From Otis tarda (Eukaryota; Chordata; Aves; Otidiformes; Otididae): a stretch of DNA of 64,000 nt. The DNA lies in contig CM048553.1 in assembly GCA_026413225.1 (NCBI GenBank), positions 138,330,690 to 138,394,689 of the forward strand. The letters are read 5' to 3'. Positions 47,700 to 58,550 of the stretch are shown in pieces. The notes under the pieces are model-generated. The model made no database searches, was not told where the DNA came from, and saw only the letters and a program-made list of their open reading frames with translations. The position numbers and the translations under genes are program-made. Numbering within the stretch: the stretch's first letter is position 1; every line of letters begins with the position of its first letter.

Positions 47700-50600
47700 G
47701 TTCATTTCTGTCTCTGCAGCACTGCTGACTCAAAACGCCTTGCGATAAATTTCTTGCTCTGCCTTGGCTCTGAGCAGAGCAGTGTCAGTAGACGTCTGCT
47801 GTAGGTCCACTGAAATTTGTTGCACCACTCATGAGTGGCCAGTATCTTTCAGTGACTTAATGAGCTTCTCTGAAAAAAATCTCCTTTACCCCAAAGAACC
47901 CTCTGATTGATGCAGTCTGCAGCATTTGTCTTTTGCCAACTCATGCTCACCTTATGATGCTGCGATAAATCACAAATGCTATGATGCACTAGTTGGTTTC
48001 ACTGCAAACTGAACCCATTGCAAATACAGATTTAAACAGTTGCTTTGAAATGTAACCTTTTTTTTTTTTTCCAGCTTTCTTTACAGAGGCATGTTTTACA
48101 ACAACTGACGTCTGCTTTCTCTCACACTTTATTATTATCAATTAGCAGGGTCAAAGAGCTCCCCCTAGGAAGGTTTAAAACAACACTTTTCCCCTTTGGT
48201 TTTAATGCCTTCTTACACCAGTTTCTGTGCCATCTACTGTGTAGCAGTATACCTCCCAGTTGCCTTTGTGATCCTAAATATCTATGCCCTGATTCATGGC
48301 TGGGGCACACGTTGGCAGCCAGATCACAGCACTTCCACGCAGACCTTTTTATAAGAGCACAACAGTATCCATTACAAGAAATGAAAACTCTTGCTTGAGG
48401 AAAAACAAAAACACACATGCACGCACAAAACCCCCACAGCAACCTTATATTATAGTCTGCAGCTAGATCTGAAGCTGTACAGACCTCAAGCCAAAACATA
48501 ACCACAGTTTAGGGAAAGTGGCATAGTATGCATTGTAACTACAAGGTTCCACCACAATAAGACACCTACAGAGCCAGTCAAAAGGTGAGTTTATTTGTCT
48601 TTGTTGGCAGTGAGAAATTGTGTAGGTTTCTTGGGCTGAATTTTCTTATTTCCTTTAAAAAGGGAAAATGGAACATTCCCCTTTCCCCATCAGTCTCCAC
48701 CAAAACGCCAGCGGCTGGATCCCTGCATGCTCTGGCAGCTGAGGTTAGCTTCGTGGTGTAGATCTCTTGTCTCTGAGCTAGCTGAGTAGCTGTAATGGGT
48801 TATTATCTGTGTGACACAGCCTCTGGAGTGGCAGAAGATTCCCCTTTTCTCCGCTGTCAGATTGAAGAGCTAAATTATAATTTAAGGAACCAGGTACCCA
48901 ATTCTGTCAAAACATCTCATGTGATGATTGTTTCTTATTCAAGATAAAACTATACATAATCAAGTAAAATTGTTTCAGGGTTTCAGAGATATCAGGGACA
49001 ATATTAAGTAAGTGATGCTAATGCGAGGACGACCTTCTAGCTATTGCCAGCTTAGGGTTTAACAGCTTAAGAAAAGTTCAGTAAGGAAAACAGATATTGC
49101 TAGCTTTGCTAAAATCAAATGTGAAAATAATTCCAAATCAAAGTGAAATTGGCTGTCTGGACTTCACAGAATAAATCAGAGAATAAAAAAAAATTAATTC
49201 ATTCCACAGGTGAGAGAAAATATCTGACAGTTTAAAATACTTTCATTTTGAAGACTTTATGGTTTTAAAGCTTATGAACAAACACATGAGACAGTGTTAT
49301 GCTAGAAATTTAGTGAGTGTTCTTTCACTTAAATGAACAGAAGATGGATTTAAAAACGTTGAATGATATTTCTTGAAAAATTATATATAACATTCCCAGT
49401 GCAAGTTTAAACAGAATTCAAGGTGCCCTGCTCTTGGCATTCCATAGTCTTTGATTCGTGAAGCAGTTTTAAGATAATTTAACAGCCAAAAATGGTTTAA
49501 AAGAAAAACGAGGAAACTGCTGGTATCTGTACCAATTTGTATTCTCTATCTCAGACCTTAGAACGTATTCCTGTTCCTATGTGACAAGCATTGATGGCAA
49601 TGCTTGTGAGGCAGTTTTACACTACACTGGAACAAAATCTTTAACAATATTTTTCTCTCAGCCATAGAAGTTTTTTATACAACACCATTCACTTTCCCTA
49701 TTAAATATATTTTGATATCCTAGGAACAAACAAGAGACTATTTTAGTGCTCTTAAGGAGACAGCTATTTCTAACACAAAAATTTTACATTGAAAACACCT
49801 GCTTAAGGTGAGTGGCAAACTTCACAGAATCTAACTCACAAGAGCTTTAATGCAGCGGTCCTGCTTCAGTTCAAGCAGAGAAGACCTCTGGTCTCTCTCC
49901 TGAGCTCAGCTGTGGGATGGTTTCTGAGACACACACCATGTAAGAGCACAACGTGAGCTTTACCTTTGCGATTTCTTCAATAGTCACAATCACACATCAA
50001 AAGAAGTGAGCCAAACTGATTTAAACATAAAATGAAGGAAACGTGACACAACGTTTGCTGAACGCTGGTTTTAGTCCTCTTTGTATTGTATGGTGCCTCC
50101 ACCCAACATATCTGGGCTGTGGGAGTGCATTACAGACCCTGCTCTGAACGTAACTTGTGCTCACTGTCTGAAATTTGATGTTGGCACTAGTCCTCTATGA
50201 ATTTCCTCTTAGCTCCTTTTTGCCTGTGTGTAAGACTCCTTGCCCTTAAAGGCAGCACTTTTCTCCACACCCAGGATTTTCTGTTCAGATGGAACTCTCT
50301 TTTCACAACTGGGGACCATCAAAATAGAAAGCGGTTCCTTTTCCCCCACATGTATGTAGGGGCTATGGGGCCATGCTTCCCCATTTTAATCCAGCTGTTT
50401 CTGTATCAATGACAGGAGCACCCTCCTGTCCTCCTTTTTATGAACTCTTGTTCCATTCTTAGATGGGTTCGTGGGCCAGATCCGGTGACACACAGATGGA
50501 GGCTCTGCAATCCCAGCTACACCACGTAAGGCAAACTGCACACGCTGCATTTGTCTGTTAATGGTGGTAACAGCCTACTTGTTCCCTCTTTTTGTCCTTC

Positions 50601-53600
50601 CTCTGTAGGTCCACACCTTACCCCAAAGGAAGAAGTAACCTCTGTTGAATTTGTCTCATCTGCTACAGCCTCCGATCGAAGCCAGACAGTCACACTGGCT
50701 CACCTCCCTTTGCTTCCCCTGCCCCACGTCCAGTCACCCCTGGTCTAACTTCAGTAATTTACCTGGGATTACAGCAGAGAATCACTTCACTTAGATGTTT
50801 TCTTGAACAGTGGTAATGACTGGAAACATGTCAAGATATGGAAAATTTACAATTTTCTGTTTATTCCAGTGATAGTTTTTACCTTACTTTTTTTTTTCTT
50901 CTTGCAGTTTAGAGATCCCAGATTCCTTCCTGAAGAGCCAATTAGCACCCAATATTTTCTCAGCCTAAGGTGAATTTAGAGTACTCATGTAACCTTTCAG
51001 TCTCATTTTCAAAGGAAAGTTTAGATTTCTTGAAGCTTGCAAATGCAAAGCATTTTCTCTCTAGCTTGGGAAATATGTATATATACACATCTATATCTCT
51101 GTATACACACATACAAATATATTTAATTCCTGTTTGAATCTTTCAACATCTTTTTTGAAACACAGACGCACGTCCATCATAAAGCCAGCACTGTAGCTAC
51201 TTTCTACTTCATGATCCAGTGATTACATTAGTTATTTTGCAACAGCTTGGGATTTGGAGCTCACTTTGAACTGTTTATCCCTAAGACCACTACTACTTTT
51301 GGACCCATTGCTTGCCAGATCTGCTGCTGTGCAAGTCTGCCATCGTTTTTATTCCTTGTTCATCTCTGCGTTTGTTTGTATTGAAATGCATTTTCTTTGG
51401 CTTGACCAGTTTGCCAAGCTGCATGTATCACTCTGTCTGACTTTCTTGCCTTTGTTAGTGCTTATTTTGCTGTCTACTTTTCCATTATCTGGAAGGGTTG
51501 CCAGCAATCACTTCATGAGTATAAAATGAGCACTGAACTTCAAATAAATATACCTGCAGATTAGGAGAAATTCTATATATGTTTGCATTATTTTTTTATT
51601 TACTTCCAGATTATTTATGAATGATCTGAACAGCACAGGATGACTCAAAATGACCCATAACATGACAACTTCTCTGTATGTGACTTCTCAAGACCTCGGA
51701 GACCTATGCAATTGCTGTCTCATAGGGCTAATTTTTCAATTAAAACGCTACTCAATATTAAGACAAAATCTCTGTAAAATTTCTGTGTATCGTCAGTTAA
51801 ACTGCCAGCCTCAAAGAATAAGAGCTGCAGTGATGAAAAGCAGTGGCTCTGAGCAGAGACCTAGTGGCCATAAAAGCACATTGGTGTGGCCTAGTAATTG
51901 CTGTCCTGTAATACTACTGAGTCAAATCTTCTATAAATGTTTACAATCTGGCACTCTGGGTTGTTGACAAGGATGTTAGAATGACACTAGCCACTTAAAA
52001 ATTATTCCTTAGTGGTTTTAGTCTTCCTAAACAGAAATTATCCCTTTCTTTTGCTCCTTTATTAAATTTGTAGACCTCAGAATTTCTCATCTATAGTATT
52101 TCCTTCTTTTCTACTTATTAAATACTGGGGTTTTTAAAAATCTCTAATTCTTGGTTTTCATTCATCAGAGCCAGATGGACTTTATGCAAAGTTGTCATAT
52201 TTCTTGACTAGAAAAAGGCAAATTTTCTGGGCCTCTGTCAAGCTCCTCTGAAAAAACTCTCGGTTTTCATATAGATCTTTCTCCACAGACAGTTTCACAC
52301 AATGTTATATTTAATTTTAGGAAATCAGCCTTTTTGAGGTATCAGATATATTACTGGTTGAGGTTGTTGTCCATTTTACCATATTAAACCTACCAAGGAG
52401 GTGAAATCTGGTACATCAGTAACCCCTGGTTGTAGTCAAGCAATTCATTTTATTCATACTGAAATTCAGAACTTTTTCCCCCACTGGCTAAAAAAAACCC
52501 CACCAAACTTTTTGTGCCAATCTGTATTTTGTGAGATCTCTAGCATGCATATTCTAACTGAATGTCTCTTTCTGTGAGCTGAACACTAAGATTTCGAGTG
52601 TCCTAGTTGTGAATGTGGGGTATGTGATGGATCCCAAACATCACCTTCTCTGAGCTTTGCTTGTTAAAGCATCAGTGGATGCCTGCTCAGTTTCTTATGG
52701 TTCCTAGCCAAGGCAGCTGGACACCTGGAGCCAGGGGAAGGAGGAGAAGTCAAGAGTGCAGCATCCAACCTTAGCTGCTCAGTCAGGCGCCAGGAGTGAA
52801 GGTGACAAGGACGTCCCCAGAAGGCAACCAGGGACTTCTGGCAATGCTGACATTTTGAGTTTTGCAAAGCAAAACTCAAGCCACTCAGCCCAGAGACTTC
52901 AATAATGACAATTACGTGCAATTTTGTCTCATCCCTCAGTATTTGATTATTTTCCTCCTTACTTGATTTCCTGCCATTGGCCTCTAAATAACTGAGAAAT
53001 GTCTCTGTTCATGGTTTTTAGCACACTAGTTCTGTCTATTCACAACAGGTTGAGTTGCAGTTCACAGCACTCATCTCCCCTTGTGTCGCTGGTTTAACTC
53101 ACTACTGCTTGCTGCAGCTATTTCCATGCAGGGACAAGGAGAGATTTCAGGTCCCATAGCCCAAGCCTATACTAGTTGGGTCAAATTTTAATGAGACAGC
53201 CAGGCAATACTACAAAAAGCCAAGATCTCCAGCTCTGTGCTACCTATACATTCACCAGCTGATCCCTGGCATTTTCTGCCTTGCTGTCACTCAGCTGAGC
53301 TCTCCTCCCATGACCGGTGCCTTTCTGTGTGACCTCTCGTCTTCCTCTTGAGGACCACCATTACGAGGCCGGGCTTCCCAGATGACCTGTGATTTCACCA
53401 ACTACCTCAGCCTCATCACTCTCCCACCTCGGCTGAGCAGCTGAACCAGAGCCAGAGCCTCCCAGGACACTCAGAGGCTGGGCTTTGGCCACAGCAGGAA
53501 TATGTGCCTTCCTTCAGGCCATGCAGGTGCCACAACTGCAGAGGATCTTTAGTGCACTTAGAAGAGTTTTAGTGACCCTGTTCAGGCCTTTGAGATGCAG

Positions 53601-54808
53601 AGATATTAACTAGACCCAGATTTTTAAACCATCTGAACAATAACAATTCCCTTGAGGTGGAGTTTTATTTATACAGGTATTTCTAATATCTCCAACAACT
53701 TGTTCTCTAACTATACACAGACTTTTCCAGGAACAGCACAGTAGACCAAGACTGAATTTCTGACATAATAAACAAAAAAAATGCAAACATTTCAGGCCTT
53801 TTTTTTAAGCATCATAAAAGAAGAAAGAAGGGCAACAAGCCCATTTCCTCACCTTTTGCAGATCTCCTTTAAGAAAACATGGCTTAGTCAGGCAACTGAA
53901 CAAACACGCTATGAATATTATTTTTCTTAGACCAGAATCTCTAATGAAAGTGAGCGGGAGGACTTCAACTCATCCTATGTAGCTGGCAAAAATGAAATAA
54001 AAACATGCCTAGCAAAATGATCCCTGGGTATTCTCCCACCTCCTGCCCTAACTGCAAGGCAGCACTGCTATCTTTCGTATGCACCCCTGGGGTTACGACA
54101 GGTACCTATACTGCTATTTATTGCTTACTGTTGGGCTGTGAGGAGAATGGGTGGCTTTTGCTTGAGAAAATAATTTATTTAACCTATATATAGTAGAACT
54201 GCATTCAAATGGGATAGAAATAAAGTCAAACATAATGACAGATTCCAGAAAGCTAAGAGGTTTTTTTTCACAAAAAAAAAGTCACATCTTCTTTGTGCCT
54301 AGACATTTATCAGAAAAGGATTTTTAAACTCTATTTTATTTCTGGAATGAGGAGAATGTTTCAAAGTGCTCTCATTTAATTGTCTCACCTGAGAAAAGTA
54401 TGTAGCAGTTAAAAAAAAAATGCCCCAATGATCCCCATGCTCTTCTCTCCCTCCTTTGATAAGCATTATTTAATTTCCTGCATCTCCAGTCTGATGTTCT
54501 CACTGTCTTCCTCCAAAACACCTGTGCCTGTGGGCTAAGAATAAGATCCCTGTTCAGCACCATCACAAAAGCAAAGAGGAACATCTGGGCTTATCCGTCC
54601 CCACTACCTTCTGGCAAATGTTGTTCCAGATATGCTCATTTCACAAGTTTGTCTCATCAGCCTGCTGGGGGGTTTTTGGGAGCTTTTCAGTGTCTTGCTG
54701 AGGGAAAACAGGGACAGTGTGTTTGTCCATAAGCACTGGAGGGGTGATTTTTAGCAGCTGATAACTAGCCCACCTTTCCTGAGAAGAGTGGTTTGGATTC
54801 ATTCTTGG
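47700..54808. other. Unique non-coding sequence
   Basis: About 7 kb without a recognisable gene or interspersed repeat. Frames reach 127 codons (48122-48505 minus) without known relatives. From 48506 to 50196 there is no open frame of 60 codons. Simple tracts are T13 at 48058-48070 and a TA/CA-rich run at 51074-51125. Slightly GC-richer stretches (52660-52920, 53040-53560) show nothing recognisable. Confidence 0.55.
51074..51125. repeat. Impure TA/CA dinucleotide-rich tract
   Basis: Alternating TATATATACACATCTATA and GTATACACACATAC segments form an imperfect purine-pyrimidine alternating microsatellite. Confidence 0.7.
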
Positions 54809-54860
54809 TATAACTCTGCTGACTCTAATGGCTTTTTACCAGGGATGCATTTGGCCCCGT
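54809..54860. repeat. Fossil of an ancient amniote interspersed repeat (GACTTCAATGG / TTTGGCCC type)
   Basis: The segment reads TATAACTCTGCTGACTCTAA, then TGGCTTTTTACCAGGG and ATGCATTTGGCCCC. It follows the order of an ancient sauropsid repeat I recall: TAACTCCATTGACTTCAATG, then GAGTTACTCC, ending in AATTTGGCCC. The two ends match best. The middle is shortened, with the usual TTTACACC block not clear. The family name is unknown to me. Confidence 0.5.
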
Positions 54861-55109
54861 GTTGTTAGATGTGTGCATATTAGAAACAGAGTCATTTGCT
54901 ACAAGGGAAACAGTCAACATCTTATTTGCATCCGTGCATATCAACAATGCAATTAGGGCAAACTTCTTTGAGAATTGGATTCAGATGGTAATTAAAGAAT
55001 TGTGTTATGAATTTTAATTTGGCATTAGTCAAGTAAATTATTCTGTATTGCTCTGTTCTCACAGTTTGGGCAGAATACATTATGCTTTGCTTACTGAGAC
55101 CTTTGAATT

Positions 55110-55131
55110 AAAAAAAAAAAAAAAAAAAAAA
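55110..55131. repeat. A22 homopolymer
   Basis: Twenty-two consecutive A bases, the longest homopolymer in the window. No LINE or gene-derived sequence is recognisable directly upstream, so it is not called a retroposon tail. Confidence 0.95.
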
Positions 55132-55498
55132 GCCTAGTCCCTGTGTCCTTAGAATCTAATTGTGTGGAAGAAAATGAGTTACATAAAACATTTGCTAGTG
55201 ATTCAAAGTCAAACAGCAGCTAACATAATTCTTTTGATTCCCTCCCACAATTTGGGGACTAAGTTGGAAGGGTTGGGGAGGAAACTCTTCTTAGCAGCAA
55301 TAATTTGTAAGATCTAATTAAAAAAAAAAAACCACTTAAAAATATCTACTTTGAAAAGACGGGTGAGACAGAGATATTTTAAAAATAATCATTGTCAACA
55401 TCTATGTCATTGATAATGATCCATGGCCAGCAGATATGACCTTAGAAATTCTAGGTGAATTTACAAAATACACTGGACCCCTGACATACATGTAAGAG

Positions 55499-55552
55499 TT
55501 CATACATGTATATACATATATGTGAACATGTAAATGTTTGTGTGTGTGCATT
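55499..55552. repeat. Impure TA/TG alternating tract
   Basis: CATACATGTATATACATATA is followed by TGTTTGTGTGTGTGCATTTG. This is an imperfect alternating purine-pyrimidine microsatellite. Confidence 0.75.
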
Positions 55553-56270
55553 TGCGTCTGTAGTTTTGAAGGTCTGACTTCCTAACTAGCACAAACCCTA
55601 AGTTTTAGCTATTAACTTTTTCTACTGCTATCGTGTTCAGTAACTAGGTGCTGATCTTCATGTCCCAAACTCTATGCTAGTAGTTGGCAGAGTATTTTAA
55701 AGGAAGACTAGTAAGGACAAGAACAATGACAGTTCTAGCATAAGTATTGAACAGAAGAAATCTAGGTACATGCATGTGGAAGGAAAGGAAATGTTGGGTT
55801 TAGTATTTTTCAGAGCAGTATTTAATGGAGTCACTGAAACTGAACCTCCTTGTGCAAGATGCTCTGTGTATTTGCAGTAAAAGACAATCATTGCTCACAG
55901 AATTTGCCTCTAAGTAGAAAAGATACAGAAAACAGCATGGAAGGGGGAGGATGTTATTCCTCCCATATTACATGTCACATGAATCTCCGTTCTTCAACAA
56001 TGGATCAGCAGTGCCCAAGCACTCCCAGGGGTTAGCCCAGCTAAAAGGTCTAGAAAAGGCAAGAGGAAAAAAAACCACTATTTTCAACCCTTCCCATCAG
56101 AAAACAATCGAACAGTCAAACTCCCTTTACTCCCAGGCTCCTATTTCGCAGCCACAGTGCTGCTCCCCAGCAGGACACCCTGAGAGGGTTTGCACTACAG
56201 GGTTGGTGAGGGGGCACCCCCTCCTCACTCCCTCACATTACCACCCCTCAGCACTGCCTGCGTCCTTCCT

Positions 56271-56450
56271 GACAGATGTTTGCCTAACCTGCTCTTGAGG
56301 ATTTCTGGTGATAGAGATGCCTTATTTTATTTAGGCAGCCTGTCCCAGCATTTGTCGGTCTTATTGTTAAAATTCTTTCCTCATGTTTAGCTGGCATCTT
56401 TCTTGCAGCAATTTAGGTCAATCAGGTCTTGTTCTTTGACTAATGAGAAA
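56271..56450 (-). mobile_element. Ancient, heavily decayed CR1-type LINE fragment (minus strand)
   Basis: The plus strand reads TTTGCCTAACCTGCTCTTGA, then GATAGAGATGCC, TTAGGCAGCCTGTCCCAGCA, AAAATTCTTTCCTCATG, and TTGCAGCAATTTAGG followed by TCTTGTTCTTTG. These blocks match in order and spacing the complement of the ORF2 C-terminus in old amniote CR1 copies, which I recall as containing CTAACCTGCTCTTAAAAACC, GGCAACCTATTCCAGTGC, TTTTTCCTAATGTCC and TTGCTGCAATTTAAGCCC. A TTATTTTATTT stretch replaces part of one block. No terminal repeat survives. It is far more diverged than the other CR1 copies here. Confidence 0.7.
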
Positions 56451-56792
56451 AAACTTCACGTCCATTTCAAGTCAATGGAGCCTGCCAGTTTGACTAGCTA
56501 AAGGTATAAAACTAGAAAGTGTTTGAATTTTTTGTTACACAGGAAAAGTGCATTTTGCATCTTGGGTTTCTTAACAGAAAAAAATTAGCAGCTAAAATTC
56601 CAGAGTGCCAAACTGTCATCCAAAGGGCCATACTTTCAGTATTTCTCATTTAGATAGCTAAAGAGCCAAACGTTTCACAAGGACTAGATGTTCTCATGAG
56701 AAGGATTTTCCCCATTATTTTTATTGTAGATTAAAATGCTTAAGACTTAAATAATCTTTGGATGAAGTTCTGACCTCATATTTGTATAAATA

Positions 56793-56862
56793 AGGCCTTG
56801 TTCAGCTGAAGTCTATGGAGCTGTATAAAAATAACACCGGTGTAAGAGAGGATCCAGCCCAG
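56793..56862. repeat. Fossil of an ancient amniote interspersed repeat (AACACCGGTGTAAG / GGATCCAGCCC)
   Basis: The segment reads GCTGAAGTCTATGGAGCTGT, then AACACCGGTGTAAG and GAGGATCCAGCCC. It parallels an old sauropsid repeat I recall as TTGACTTCAATGGAGCTATG, TTTACACCAGCTGAGG and ATCTGGCCC. All three blocks are in the same order with similar spacing. It lies about 2 kb from the similar fossil at 54809-54860. The family name cannot be given with certainty. Confidence 0.6.
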
Positions 56863-58299
56863 AATATGTCAGTGTATTCTCAGCCCCATGATATTGCCCA
56901 GCACCAGCACCATACTGCCTGGCCCCATATGGTTCCAAGTGTCCTGACTGAGGTATTTGCAACTGCCATTGGAGCGCTCAGATATGTGCTACAGTACGAA
57001 ACAGATGGTAGCTCCATGTAAAATAACATATCCAAAGGTACCCACTGTAATAACCCTCCTGGTATTTGTGTCTTTGAGGTATGTATACTACAGATGTTAG
57101 CCAGAGGACATACTAAGCTTATTCAGCGGATGTCTTTAGGGAAGGTAGATGCTTCACTCCTTAGGAAATCAAAAATATATTACATTTTCTCTTTTTTTCT
57201 TTCTGAGATCAGTGTTCTTCTTCAGATGTCTTGTGCCAGTTTATTGTGCTCTGTGGATGCAAGTGTGGGTCTTTCCTAATTTGCCAGCGAGGCGCAGTGA
57301 GTTGCAGTGCTGGAAAGGCAGTGGGTGCAGCACCCCATCTGCTGTGGGTGGCACAGCGGAAGGGCAGAGCCTGTAACATCTTTTGTCAGCAGCACAGTGG
57401 AATAAAAATGACAGCAGTGGCAGTCAGTATCCAGCGTGCCCAGCTGCCCAGTCCTAAATGCTATATAACATTAAAAAGTAACAGCATCAAGAACAACAAC
57501 AACCCTATGTCGTCCCTCCTCATTAACTTTTAAAGCTTCTGCTCACTTTGTGGAATCACCATTCTATCGCGTGGTCAATAATGTATGAAATGAAAAACTC
57601 CTGTCCACCCTGAGATGAGGAAAAAAGCAGAGAGAGATTTACAGTAACTGCTTAGTGCTATTTTTGGTAGCCCTGAATTCAGACACAATTTAAAACAAAA
57701 CAAAAACAAAAAAAAAAAGAGCAGAGGCAAGAAGATTAAATTAAAACAAAAAAAAAAGTGATCAAACATTTTAAAGACAGTTGCAGTGAGAGGGAGATAA
57801 TATTTTCTCTTTCTTCATTTCTTTTACTCTTTGTGACCTGCTCACAAGAGACCCAGAGGCCAGAGATAAAGCAATGCCATTTTTTTTCTTCATTTCCTTT
57901 TTAAAATGAATTTATTGCTCATGGAAGACACTTGTCACTGCTAACCCCCAATACCCAGAATTAGGAGTAAATGCACATCTTCATCATCATCACTAGCAAT
58001 CTCCTTGACCTATCTATTAACCATCTCACTGTTAGGGTCAGCTGAAGCATCTGTCCAGAGGTAGAAAACAGCAGGATTTTTCTGACTGTGGTCAGCACTC
58101 CAGGGCTGAAGAAATATTTCGCCCTTCACAATTAACACATTAATGCAGAGAATGGAGAATGATGAAGAACTGTAGTCCTAGCCCCTTTCTTCCACGGATT
58201 AGAAAGTGCTGTGAGTTTGGCAGAATGGGCTAGCTGAAAGAGGGCAAGTGGCATTTTCAGAAGTGGATTTACACAAAAAAAAAAAGGCTTAGCCATAAT
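56863..58299. other. Unique non-coding sequence with A-rich simple tracts
   Basis: No gene recognised. The A-rich tracts at 57690-57718 and 57743-57756 are built from AAAAC-like units and A10-11 runs. Frames of 60-100 codons near 57.1-57.5 kb overlap one another in several frames and resemble nothing known. Confidence 0.55.
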
Positions 58300-58550
58300 G
58301 GCATGCTGTCTGTCTCCGATGTGACTCTTCCTCCTGCCGCTGCTACTGAATTTTCTTGCAGGGGGAACAGCACTGACAGATCCACGTACACAGCATCTGC
58401 AAAATCGAATTCTGATACGGCCGTCCCAGGGAAGCTTCCCGAAGCGACGCTGAACCCACCCCTATTTCTGCTAACGTGGCCTGCTTCATCACTAGGGCTG
58501 CCCAGCCAGCCAGCCCCGGCTTTAGCATCCGGGAAATTCAGTGTGGAACA
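58300..58550. other. Small CpG-retaining, GC-richer patch
   Basis: By hand count about 12 CpG sites fall within roughly 215 bases (58315-58530), far more than in the AT-rich flanks. A pyrimidine-rich stretch ending TTTTCTTGCAG at 58351-58361 resembles a splice acceptor on the plus strand. I see no matching strong donor within the next 250 bases. The open frame across it (58303-58632, 109 codons) resembles no protein I know and includes a short run of glutamines. It could be a small hypomethylated regulatory element, a non-coding exon or chance. Confidence 0.3.

Larger units (their letters stand above)
54861..56270. other. Unique AT-rich non-coding sequence with A22 and TG/TA tracts
   Basis: No gene recognised. 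It contains A22 (55110-55131), an A12 run near 55320 and an alternating TG/TA tract near 55499-55552. The stretch 54930-55100 before the A22 is dense in TAAT/ATTA cores. The GC-rich end (56030-56270) directly precedes an old CR1 copy and may include more of that element's decayed 3' side. Confidence 0.55.

Noticed and set aside
56461-56500. CATTTCAAGTCAATGGAGCC as a further ancient-repeat copy
   Set aside because: Only one block of the motif is present and the order and spacing of the others are absent.
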